Assembly: GCA_017512145.1 (NCBI GenBank) | Contig: JAFWHB010000014.1 | Location: 171,203-235,202, forward strand | Origin: Mogibacterium sp. | GTDB taxonomy: Bacteria > Bacillota > Clostridia > Peptostreptococcales > Anaerovoracaceae | DNA: 64,000 nucleotides | Reading direction: 5' to 3' | Part shown: positions 55,422-64,000 of the stretch, piece by piece | Numbering within the stretch: the first letter of the stretch is position 1 | Layout: every line of letters starts with the position of its first letter | The notes under the pieces: generated by a model | Database searches by the model: none | The model's input: the letters and a program-made list of their open reading frames with translations, nothing else | What the model was told of the DNA's origin: nothing | Position numbers and translations under genes: made by a program

Positions 55422-58400
55422 ATGAAATACAGAAGACTACTTGCGCTGATGCTGTCATTGTTGATGATAATCCCGATGCCGGCATATGCACTTGAGGGAA
55501 TCGCAGCAGAACCTGGCGACCAGACTGTTACCGAAGCTCCTGTGACCGTTCAGGTCGAGGAACCTCAGGAGGAGCAGGCACCGGATGAGGGTACCGGTGA
55601 AGAGAGCGCTGCTGAGGAAAGTGCTGTTGATGAGCAGGAAGCGGAATCCGCTGAGCTTATTGAAGAGGCAGTTATCGAGGAACAGGTAGAAGAAGAGCCA
55701 CTTAAGAAAGAAGCCCTAAGCGAAGGCTCCGGCACCTGGGGACCTGAGGATTTTACGTACGATGATCAGGACCTTGAGCAGCATTTCTCGACATATCCTG
55801 CAACACATTCAAGCGACAAGCTTACAGGTACTATCCATGTCATAACGGGGTTCTCTGAATCCGGCGAGGCGAAGCTTGAAAGCAACAAGGAGCTCGTTAT
55901 TCCTGCTCAGGATACCGAAGGGAAGACAGTTCAGGGAATAGGAGCATCTGCGTTCAAGGAGAAAGGCATCACAGCATTGACACTTCCTTCGGGTATCATG
56001 ACGGATAACAATGGAAAGTGGGACAGCTCCGTTCAACAGAGGGGAGATTTCTTCATAGGAAACTCTGCTTTCTCATATAACGAGCTGACAGAGCTGGTCA
56101 TACCGGAAGGTGTGATCTATATAGGAATGTATGCATTCAGAAATAATAAACTGACAGAAGTTACATTCTCAAGCACAGTGCTGAATATTGCACAGGGGTC
56201 CTTTGCGTATAACGAACTGACAACACTGAACTTCCCGAAGACGACAGTATTTCCTATAGAACTGGATAGAATGTCCTTCGCATATAACAAACTCACTGAG
56301 GTCCACCTCCCTGAGAAGACAATGAAGGTAACAAAACAGGCCTTCATGCAGAATACGGGAAAAGAGCCTGTAGTCTCGACTGCCAGCTACGAAACAGAGA
56401 ATAATGCCGGCGTTGTTTATATGTATATCAAGAACCCGGGGAAATATATCGAGGATACTACCAACGGGAAGTGTAATGTCCAGAAGCTCATAGCCGACGG
56501 CTCCGGTGAGACTCCGGGAGATGATCCGGGTGAAGAGCCTGGCGATGATCCTGATGACCCCGGAGAGACGTCTACCGAGTGGACAGCAGCCGACTTTACC
56601 TTCGCAGAGTACGAACACTCCGGAGAGAAGGGGCAGTGGCTTTATGGCTGCGATTATACAAGACAATTCACAGTCTCAGGCCTTGCTGTTACAGGATTCT
56701 CTGAACAAGGCGAGAAGAAGCTTGAAACCAACAAGGACCTTGTAATACCTGCGACCGACCCAAATGGTACGAGCATCGTTGGAGTAACGCCATATGCTTT
56801 CTCTGATAAGGGACTCACATCAGTAAAGTTCCCGACAGGAATGCTCGTCAATTATGATGATACAGTTACATACCGTATTACAAAGCGCGGCAACTTCATT
56901 ATCGGAGAAAATGCTTTTTCAAAGAATAAGCTGACATCTGTCAATCTCCCTGATGGCGTGATTGCTGTTATGTCATACGCTTTCGCGAACAACGAACTTG
57001 AAACAGTTACTCTGCCTAAGACCGTCTGGTGGGTAGAGACCATGGCATTTGCAAACAATAAGATAAGCAAAGTCAGATTCCCTGAGACGACATATTTCCA
57101 GTTCGAGATGCACGGCATGCCATTTGCGAATAATAAGATCAAGAGCGTAAGGCTGCCGGACTACACCAGAGTTGTCAATAAGCATTCATTCATGCGCAAT
57201 CCTGGTATGGAAAGGCTCACAGAGGAACAATTGCAGAAGGCCTTCAATGCAACCGCATATGCTAATCTGACGGAAGAGGATAAGGCTAATATCGGCATAG
57301 TGTATATGTACACAGATGCTATTGATATGGAAGATTATGACAGGATCCACCATATTGATCAGCAGACTGAGTCCACCAAGTCGTACTTCCAGAAGCTGAT
57401 AATAAATGATGGAACTCCGGGTACTCAGTATCAGGATGAGGATGCATGGAACATCAAGGACTTCACAGTAGAAGGAACAACTATTACAGGACTTTCTGCA
57501 AGTGGTATCGAGAAGAGATCTTACAATAAGAACCTTGTTATCCCGGATTACAATGCGCAGTCCGACCGCATCACAGCTATCGCTTCCGCACCTGCCCAGG
57601 CAGGAGGACTCTTCGCTACAGCTGATGAGAAATTTGAAACAGTTACACTGCCAAGCAGCCTCCTGAGCATTGGAGATAATGCATTCAGAGAAGCGGGTCT
57701 TGTGGATGTTGCTTTCCCGCCGGATCTTGAGGTGATCGGAGAGTCGGCATTCCAGATGAACAGCCTGACAAACATCGTTCTCCCGGACACAGTCACAGAT
57801 CTTGGTAAGGGCGCTTTCGCATCCAACAAGACAATAACAAAGATCATCCTGTCATCAGGTCTGACCGAGATCCCTGACGGAGCGTTCGGATGCAGCGACA
57901 TGGATAACTGGATGACAGGGCTGACGGAGATCGAGATCCCTGAGGGAATCACGAGAATCGGCAGCAGAGCCTTTGCCGGAAACAATTTCAGCAGCATATA
58001 TATTCCGGATGGAGTTACAGAGATAGGAGAATACGCATTCTCGACCAAGAACTATCTGCTCAATGAGCAGGACGGTTACTGTGATGTAAGACTTCCTGAG
58101 AGCCTTACAAGTATCGGAAACCGCGCATTCCGAAACAAGAATGTCGCTGTCATCCATCTGCCAGAGTCAGTTACCGCGCTTGGTGCTGAGACTTTCGAGA
58201 AGGTTCTCTCAACATATGGAACACCTGACATTCCGGGAAGCGTTCAGTATGACCTTATAACCAGGGTATATGTAGAAGATGCTGCAAAGCTTAGTGACAG
58301 CACTAATTTCCCTGAATCCAAGTATCACACCCTGGTGTTGACAGACTACTCAGTCTGGACCGCAGACGATTTCGAAATTGCAGACGGCGCAGTTACAGGA

Positions 58401-61400
58401 TTCTCTGAACTCGGCAGGGACAGAATCGGCAAGAATGGCATAATGTCGATCCCAGCTGAGGATGCTGAAGGCAATAAAGTAACTGCAATAGGAGCTTCAG
58501 CATTTGCAGGCGAAGGTGTGGCAAGCGTTACTATCCCGGAAGGAATAACGACAATAGGAGAGGGTGCATTCAGGAATAATGCTCTGGAAGCACTGACATT
58601 GCCTTCGACAGTTACAGACATACAGGCAAATGCTTTCGCAGAGAATGCGATCGATACACTTACTTTCCCTGAGACTACAACCAGTCCTCTTGCGATAGGC
58701 AGCAGAGCTTTCGCAGGCAACATGCTCCTCGCAGTTGAGCTGCCGGAAGGCACAGAGACTGTTGCAGGAGATGCTTTCATTGCAAATACCGGACTTGACA
58801 AAGTCACAACAGGAACTGATGAAGAGAAGTCCGGCGGAGTAGTAAATCTGTACGTTAAGAATCCTGGCTCAGCAATTGCTTGCATAGCAGACGGAACATC
58901 AAACGTACAGGCGCTTATAGCAGACGCCGATATCCCTGATGCTTCTGCACCATGGGCTTCTGAAGACTTCGCATATGACGAAACCGGTGCAGTGATAACA
59001 GGCTTCTCATATTCAGGAAAAATCAAATACGTAAACAATAAGGATGTCGTCCTTCCGGATACAAGCAATACCGGCGTGACTGTTACAGAGATCGGAGACT
59101 CTGCCTTTGCAGTAGATGAAGCTTATGTAGATGTCGGTAAGTATGACTACAATACCGAGTTTGGTATGACAAGTGTTGTCCTGCCGCAGCACCTTGAGAA
59201 GATTGGCAACAGCGCCTTCATATTCAACAGCCTTGAGGCGGTCGATCTTGAAGGAGCAACAGAGCTGAAGTCTATAGGGGAAACCGCGTTCAAGGGCAAC
59301 CATCTGAGATCAGTCCGCCTGACAGATAATGTCACATCACTTGGCTCAGGAGCATTCTCAGCAAACAGCATCACAGATATAAGGATGCCTCATAATAATG
59401 AATTCACCGTAATTCCTTCTGCTCTGTTCTCGATGAACATCAGGATGTCGAAAGTTGAGATACCGGATACTATTACGGAAATCGGTGAAATGGCATTTGC
59501 AGGAGCCAGACTGACAAGGCTCACGATTCCTGCATCTGTCACCAGGATCGACAGAAAAGCGTTCCATCTCCACCACCTTACAAGCCTGACCATACCGGGC
59601 AACGTCAAGGAGATCGGAGAGAGCGCATTCGAAGGAACTTTCAAAGAGCAGACACTTAAGTCGCTGACCCTCAGTGAAGGTATAGAGTCGATCGGCAAAT
59701 ACGCATTCAAGGAAGGTCTTCTGACAGCCGTAGAGCTTCCTTACTCGCTTAAGACAATTGGCGCAGAGCCATTCCTGAATAATACAGGCGAGGGCATAGA
59801 TCACGTCGTTGCACTTTCAACTCACAACAGACAGCATCTTGCATTCAATGAGGGAGCGAAAACTCACAAGGTCAGCATGATCAGTGTCAAGGTTACCTTT
59901 GATGCAAATGGCGGCAGCTGCGATACCACCTCGGCTTCTACCAATGAAGAGGGCAGAGTAGGAAGTCTGCCTGTTCCACTGAAGGCGGCATACACCTTTA
60001 CAGGATGGTATACAGATAAGGAAGATGGCATCAGAGTAACAAGCCAGACAGTATTTGAAGAAGATACAACGGTCTATGCAAGATACGAGCTTACTCCATG
60101 GGGTGAGGCAGATTTCACATTCGATGGGGATACTGTGACAGGATTCACTGAGGCCGGACTTGCCAAACTACAAGCAACACCTATCGTCACAATGCCTGCA
60201 ATGAACGGCGATACCATGGTGACAAAGATAGGCGAAGGCTTCAAGCGGAATACAGACATCGAGGGAGTTGTAATGCCTGACAGCATTACATCGATTACAA
60301 ACGGTGCATTTACAGGATGCTCAAGCCTCTCGAGTGTCGTATTCTCGACTGCTTTGACAGAGATACCTGCTGCAGCCTTCAGCACCTGCAATCTGACTAG
60401 TGTCAATCTGCCTGAAGGTATCGTCAGTGTCGGAGATAATGCATTCCTCGGAAATATGAGCCTGACAAGTCTGAAGCTGCCATCGACACTGAAGACGATT
60501 GGTAAGGCTGCTTTCAGAAATGCGCAGCTTACAGAGCTCGACATACCTGGCAGCGTCACATCGATCGGAGACTACGCTTTCAGAGTCACTGAGGAGAACC
60601 TCCAGAATACTCTGACTTCGCTCACCCTTAACGAGGGCCTTGAGACGATCGGCAATACAGCGTTCGGAAGAAGTGCACTGACAGAAGTCGTTCTTCCGTC
60701 AACTGTTAAATCGATCCATAAGAAGACCTTCGCAGGCAGCACTAATACAGTAAAGGTATATACAGACAATGCTGCACTGATGGTATCGGATAATCCGGCA
60801 GAACAGCTGGATATGATCCTGGCTGCAAGAACAGTAACCTTTGACGGCAATGGGGGAACCGCTTCAGCTCAGACAGCCACTACCGGCGATAAGGGCAGAC
60901 TCGCAGAGCTTCCGACTGCGGACAAGGGAGGCGTATATGCGTTCGACGGATGGTACAGCGAGCCTGAAGATGAACTCGGATACCAGATAACAGAAGATAC
61001 AGTCATTCCGGAGAGCATGACTGTTTATGCTCATTATGTTATCGCTCCATGGTCAGCAGCAGACTTCACATTCGATGAGACAGGCGCCGTCATCACAGGA
61101 CTTTCCGAGACAGGAACTGCCAGACTGGAACTGAACAAAGATGTCGTTCTTCCTTCGATGAATGGAGAAGTTCCTATAACAGCTATTGGTGATAATGCCT
61201 TTGAGGGCAAAGCTCTTGAATCCGTTGTATATCCTGACAAGCTTACAACTATCGGAGTAAGAGCTTTCAGAATGACAAATCTTAAAGAAGCAGTCATTCC
61301 ATCGACAGTCACAAGTCTGGGAGAAGGCGCTTATGCGATGATCTTCACCCTTGAGAAGATCGAGCTTCCGGATGGCATTACTTCAATTCCTGACGGCGCA

Positions 61401-63158
61401 TTCGTAAGACAGCTTGTCAGAGGTGATGACAAGTATGACGATTACCCATCTGTTGGCAAAGTCGTCATTCCTGAAGGTGTCACATATATAGGCAACACAT
61501 CATTCCAGGGGCTCAACATCACAGAACTCGTGCTTCCGGATACCCTGACAGAAATGGCTCAGGCAGCTTTCTCGAACAACAAGATCAGGGAAGTTGAGAT
61601 CCCGGGATCACTTAAGGCTATTCCAAGACTTGCATTCGGCAGAGGAATGGCAATGTTCAGGAATCCTGTACAGCTCGAGAAGCTGACCCTGAATGAGGGA
61701 ACAGAATCAATTGGTACCAATGCATTCGAGAACAGTGCTCTTACAGAGGTCGTTCTGCCATCTACTATTAATTCTATAGATGACACAGCATTCCGTAAGG
61801 GCATGAGCTCTACCGAGCCTAAGGATGGATGGGTCCTGCTGATCGCAAGCGCTGAGCAGAGAGCAAATCCATCAGTAAATACCGGCAGTGGATACGGACA
61901 TAGATTCCAGTATGTCATTAAGTTCGAGGCAGAAGGACAGCCTGCTATCGAAGACGGTAAGACGGATGCTGATGGCAAGATTATCGGAGGACTGCCTGAA
62001 ATCACAGATCCAACTGCATCATTCAGCGGATGGTTCGCAACAGGATCTGAGACAGCCGCTACAAATGATGATGTATACAAGGCAGATACAACACTGACTG
62101 CTAAGATCACATATGCTAAGCAGGAGATAGCGGATGCAAGTACCGAAGCAGCGGAAGCCGAAGCAATGTCATCAGAGATCCTTGAGGAAACCGAGAAGAT
62201 CGCTGAGTCTGAAGATGCGACTGAGGAAGCAATCAATACTGCAGCTTCAAATGCAGAGGCAGCTGTAACTCAGTCAACCGCAGCAGAGGAGAATGCTCAG
62301 AAAGCACTCGAGGATGCACAGAAGGCAGCCGAAGAACTTGGCGAATCTGCATCAGAAGAGGAAAAAGCTCAGGCCGCAGCAGACCTTGAGGTCGCTGAGA
62401 GAGCTGTAGCAACAGCCAGGACTGCTAAGGTATCTGCAACATCAGCATATGCTACGGCAAAGATGACAGCAGCGAAGGCTTCTGCTAATAAAGCAGCCGC
62501 AGCTAAGGCGGCAGCTGCCAGTGCAGCAGTAACACCTGATCAGAATGCTGTAAACGCAGCGCAGACATCACAGACCGCAGCAGCAGAAGCAGCAGCTAAG
62601 GCCGATGAGGCAAAGACAGCCGCAGAGGCCGCACTTGCAGCAGCAGAGAACGCAGGTCTCAAGGCAGGAGACGAAGCTTACGATAAGGCAGCAGCCGCAG
62701 TAAGTGAAACAACTCAGGCCAAGGCTGCAGCTGATTTAGCTCTCGGCGAAGCAAACAGCGTACTTGCTTATGTTACTAACGCTAAGATAGCAGCGGATAC
62801 CGCAGCAGCTAATGCCAGAATCGCAGCGGCGCAGGCTGCAGTTCCGCAGGACATCCAGGATCTCAAGGCTGTCAAGATATCCAAGCCTAAGGCTGCCAAG
62901 AAGAAGGTCACTGTAAAGTGGAAGAAGGTAAACAAGAAGGATCAGAAGAAGATCGGTGGTATCGAGATTCAGGTCGCAACAGATCCAGACTTTGTGAACA
63001 TAGTCAAGTCTACAACAGCCAAGAAGTCCAAGACCAACAAGACCATTAAGGGTCTCCAGTCAAAGACTACATACTGGGTACGTATCCGCGCATACAAGAA
63101 TGCCGCAGACGGCAAACACGTATCCGCGTGGAAGACCAAGAAAGTCAAGATAAAATAA
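55422..63158 (+). CDS. Giant BspA-like leucine-rich surface protein
   Basis: 2578 residues. Signal peptide (ALMLSLLMIIPMPAYA), acidic linker (about 25-100), then seven blocks that each begin with W-x3-D-F and a VTGFSESG-like turn (near residues 104, 386, 675, 977, 1177, 1560, 1876), followed by LRR_5/BspA repeats with IGxxAFxxN-LxxVxLP spacing. Between blocks are two InlB-type B-repeats (about 1490-1558 and 1805-1875, VTFDANGGS and VTFDGNGGT) and a degenerate third (about 2165-2230). An Ala-rich helical region (about 2235-2475) and a Lys-rich Fn3-like C-terminus follow. No LPXTG is present. Probably an adhesin. AAGGAG precedes the ATG. Confidence 0.88.
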   Translation: MKYRRLLALMLSLLMIIPMPAYALEGIAAEPGDQTVTEAPVTVQVEEPQEEQAPDEGTGEESAAEESAVDEQEAESAELIEEAVIEEQVEEEPLKKEALSEGSGTWGPEDFTYDDQDLEQHFSTYPATHSSDKLTGTIHVITGFSESGEAKLESNKELVIPAQDTEGKTVQGIGASAFKEKGITALTLPSGIMTDNNGKWDSSVQQRGDFFIGNSAFSYNELTELVIPEGVIYIGMYAFRNNKLTEVTFSSTVLNIAQGSFAYNELTTLNFPKTTVFPIELDRMSFAYNKLTEVHLPEKTMKVTKQAFMQNTGKEPVVSTASYETENNAGVVYMYIKNPGKYIEDTTNGKCNVQKLIADGSGETPGDDPGEEPGDDPDDPGETSTEWTAADFTFAEYEHSGEKGQWLYGCDYTRQFTVSGLAVTGFSEQGEKKLETNKDLVIPATDPNGTSIVGVTPYAFSDKGLTSVKFPTGMLVNYDDTVTYRITKRGNFIIGENAFSKNKLTSVNLPDGVIAVMSYAFANNELETVTLPKTVWWVETMAFANNKISKVRFPETTYFQFEMHGMPFANNKIKSVRLPDYTRVVNKHSFMRNPGMERLTEEQLQKAFNATAYANLTEEDKANIGIVYMYTDAIDMEDYDRIHHIDQQTESTKSYFQKLIINDGTPGTQYQDEDAWNIKDFTVEGTTITGLSASGIEKRSYNKNLVIPDYNAQSDRITAIASAPAQAGGLFATADEKFETVTLPSSLLSIGDNAFREAGLVDVAFPPDLEVIGESAFQMNSLTNIVLPDTVTDLGKGAFASNKTITKIILSSGLTEIPDGAFGCSDMDNWMTGLTEIEIPEGITRIGSRAFAGNNFSSIYIPDGVTEIGEYAFSTKNYLLNEQDGYCDVRLPESLTSIGNRAFRNKNVAVIHLPESVTALGAETFEKVLSTYGTPDIPGSVQYDLITRVYVEDAAKLSDSTNFPESKYHTLVLTDYSVWTADDFEIADGAVTGFSELGRDRIGKNGIMSIPAEDAEGNKVTAIGASAFAGEGVASVTIPEGITTIGEGAFRNNALEALTLPSTVTDIQANAFAENAIDTLTFPETTTSPLAIGSRAFAGNMLLAVELPEGTETVAGDAFIANTGLDKVTTGTDEEKSGGVVNLYVKNPGSAIACIADGTSNVQALIADADIPDASAPWASEDFAYDETGAVITGFSYSGKIKYVNNKDVVLPDTSNTGVTVTEIGDSAFAVDEAYVDVGKYDYNTEFGMTSVVLPQHLEKIGNSAFIFNSLEAVDLEGATELKSIGETAFKGNHLRSVRLTDNVTSLGSGAFSANSITDIRMPHNNEFTVIPSALFSMNIRMSKVEIPDTITEIGEMAFAGARLTRLTIPASVTRIDRKAFHLHHLTSLTIPGNVKEIGESAFEGTFKEQTLKSLTLSEGIESIGKYAFKEGLLTAVELPYSLKTIGAEPFLNNTGEGIDHVVALSTHNRQHLAFNEGAKTHKVSMISVKVTFDANGGSCDTTSASTNEEGRVGSLPVPLKAAYTFTGWYTDKEDGIRVTSQTVFEEDTTVYARYELTPWGEADFTFDGDTVTGFTEAGLAKLQATPIVTMPAMNGDTMVTKIGEGFKRNTDIEGVVMPDSITSITNGAFTGCSSLSSVVFSTALTEIPAAAFSTCNLTSVNLPEGIVSVGDNAFLGNMSLTSLKLPSTLKTIGKAAFRNAQLTELDIPGSVTSIGDYAFRVTEENLQNTLTSLTLNEGLETIGNTAFGRSALTEVVLPSTVKSIHKKTFAGSTNTVKVYTDNAALMVSDNPAEQLDMILAARTVTFDGNGGTASAQTATTGDKGRLAELPTADKGGVYAFDGWYSEPEDELGYQITEDTVIPESMTVYAHYVIAPWSAADFTFDETGAVITGLSETGTARLELNKDVVLPSMNGEVPITAIGDNAFEGKALESVVYPDKLTTIGVRAFRMTNLKEAVIPSTVTSLGEGAYAMIFTLEKIELPDGITSIPDGAFVRQLVRGDDKYDDYPSVGKVVIPEGVTYIGNTSFQGLNITELVLPDTLTEMAQAAFSNNKIREVEIPGSLKAIPRLAFGRGMAMFRNPVQLEKLTLNEGTESIGTNAFENSALTEVVLPSTINSIDDTAFRKGMSSTEPKDGWVLLIASAEQRANPSVNTGSGYGHRFQYVIKFEAEGQPAIEDGKTDADGKIIGGLPEITDPTASFSGWFATGSETAATNDDVYKADTTLTAKITYAKQEIADASTEAAEAEAMSSEILEETEKIAESEDATEEAINTAASNAEAAVTQSTAAEENAQKALEDAQKAAEELGESASEEEKAQAAADLEVAERAVATARTAKVSATSAYATAKMTAAKASANKAAAAKAAAASAAVTPDQNAVNAAQTSQTAAAEAAAKADEAKTAAEAALAAAENAGLKAGDEAYDKAAAAVSETTQAKAAADLALGEANSVLAYVTNAKIAADTAAANARIAAAQAAVPQDIQDLKAVKISKPKAAKKKVTVKWKKVNKKDQKKIGGIEIQVATDPDFVNIVKSTTAKKSKTNKTIKGLQSKTTYWVRIRAYKNAADGKHVSAWKTKKVKIK

Positions 63159-63197
63159 ATAGACACCGCGCTATTATAGAGGCAATCTATAGCAACG

Positions 63198-63235
63198 AAG
63201 TCCGCGATAGTTAGAAGTTATCGCGGACTTTGTTG
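63198..63235 (+). terminator. Terminator after the giant surface protein
   Basis: AAGTCCGCGATA (63198-63209) pairs with TATCGCGGACTT (63219-63230), 9-base loop, followed by TGTTGT. The tail is not a pure T run. Confidence 0.6.
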
Positions 63236-63307
63236 TGCATTTGGTAATATTTAAAGTGTAAACCCTAGTTTTTACAAGGTTTTAATTATTTTTTTTGGAG
63301 GGTATAT

Positions 63308-64000
63308 ATGAAGCAATTAATGAGAAGATCGCTTTCGATCGCATTGATGCTGATGCTTGTGGTATCCATGGGCTCCTTCAGCTTCGCAGCAGAGGGAGAT
63401 ACCGACACCGGTACACCACAGGAAACAGTATTAAACGAGGGCGGAACAAACACTGATACACCAACAGGCGAGGGACAGGGCTCAGAAGGTCAGAGCGATG
63501 TCCAGGACAATGAAGGGGAGCAGGGTTCGACCGAGGGCTCCGGAGATACCGAAGGCGGATCAGATCAGACTGAACCTGAAGGCTGGACAGCAGCAGACTT
63601 CACATTCGAAGGTACAGTAGTAACAGGTCTTACTGAGTCAGGTATTGCCAAGAGAGCTACTACAACTGAGCTCGTTATCCCTGCAGAGACACCAGACGGT
63701 TCAGCTGTAACAGAGATCGGAGCTGCTGGCACAGATGCTGGCGGACTGTTCGCAACAGCAGATCAGAAGTTCGAGAAGGTTACTCTTCCTGCAACTATCA
63801 CCAAGATCGGAGCCAATGCATTCAGAGACGCAGGCATCAAGGAGATCAACTTCCCTGAAGGACTTACAGAGATCGGCAATTTTGCATTCCAGACGAACAA
63901 CCTGGTCGATGTAAATCTGCCTAACACTCTGACAACACTTGGAAATGGTGTATTTACAACCAACAAGACACTGAAGAGCGTACACCTTCCTGAGAACGAA
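63308..64000 (+). CDS. BspA-like leucine-rich surface protein, 3' end cut by window
   Basis: Open to the right edge from the ATG at 63308, with GGAGGG just upstream. Signal peptide (MKQLMRRSLSIALMLMLVVS, ending near FSFAAEG), a Gly/Glu/Thr-rich linker (about 25-90), one W-x3-D-F block (GWTAADFTFEGTVVTGLTES, near 93), then LRR_5 repeats (ITKIGANAFRDAGIKEINF). It is closely related to the third block of the preceding gene: both carry GGLFATAD(E/Q)KFE and DNAFRE/ANAFRD. Paralogue in tandem. Confidence 0.85.
   Translation, partial: MKQLMRRSLSIALMLMLVVSMGSFSFAAEGDTDTGTPQETVLNEGGTNTDTPTGEGQGSEGQSDVQDNEGEQGSTEGSGDTEGGSDQTEPEGWTAADFTFEGTVVTGLTESGIAKRATTTELVIPAETPDGSAVTEIGAAGTDAGGLFATADQKFEKVTLPATITKIGANAFRDAGIKEINFPEGLTEIGNFAFQTNNLVDVNLPNTLTTLGNGVFTTNKTLKSVHLPENE

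Overview
The window is the replication-origin region of a low- to mid-GC Gram-positive bacterium, most likely a strictly anaerobic member of Clostridia (Eubacteriales, perhaps the Anaerovoracaceae/Mogibacterium side; this placement is an inference from gene content only). Supporting signs are a dnaA/dnaN/rpmH/rnpA/yidC/khpB origin block, consensus parS sites, parA/parB, GdpP, DivIC, a DnaD-type helicase loader, strong Shine-Dalgarno sequences, many lipoproteins and lysine-rich secreted cell-wall proteins, and BspA-type leucine-rich giants.

Layout. Positions 1-28746 are almost entirely on the minus strand and 29087-64000 mostly on the plus strand, so genes point away from an origin at about 27.3-29.1 kb. 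Far left: rsmA (partial), rnmV, divIC, an M23 peptidase, a DnaD-like loader, dnaB, rplI, gdpP, parB, parA. Next comes a 604-base gap with two perfect parS sites around a hairpin-packed tract, then rsmG, mnmG, mnmE. At 15.2-25.8 kb lies a nucleoside block: deoB, a uridine/purine phosphorylase, deoC, a four-gene BMP-type nucleoside ABC transporter, and on the plus strand tdk, psuK, psuG. Then dnaN, dnaA, oriC, rpmH, rnpA, yidD, yidC, khpB, two small envelope genes, recF, gyrB and gyrA. From 38.9 kb on there are metabolic genes (isochorismatase-like hydrolase, galM, dtd, galE, plsC), secreted cell-wall enzymes (CHAP, L,D-transpeptidase, NlpC/P60, SH3b proteins), a phosphonate biosynthesis operon (47.2-51.6 kb), lipoproteins, and a 2578-residue BspA-like protein followed by the start of a paralogue cut by the right edge.

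How the genes work together. dnaA, the two origin halves, dnaN, recF, gyrBA, the loader and dnaB are the replication initiation set; parAB with parS segregates and organises the origin. Nucleosides imported by the BMP/Nup system would be split by the phosphorylase, with DeoB and DeoC feeding sugar phosphates to glycolysis, while Tdk salvages thymidine and PsuK/PsuG degrade pseudouridine. The phosphonate operon joins PEP mutase (fused to two different nucleotidyltransferase domains), phosphonopyruvate decarboxylase and an Fe-dependent alcohol dehydrogenase. This predicts 2-hydroxyethylphosphonate made and CTP-activated for attachment to a surface polymer.

Most notable: (1) the gene order is explained exactly by one inversion around oriC with breakpoints dnaN|recF and khpB|mnmE; (2) the tridomain phosphonate enzyme and its operon, interrupted by a 199-bp long-palindrome element; (3) the hairpin tract between the two parS sites; (4) a textbook basal unwinding module (two abutting DnaA boxes, GC cluster, DnaA-trios) between dnaA and dnaN.
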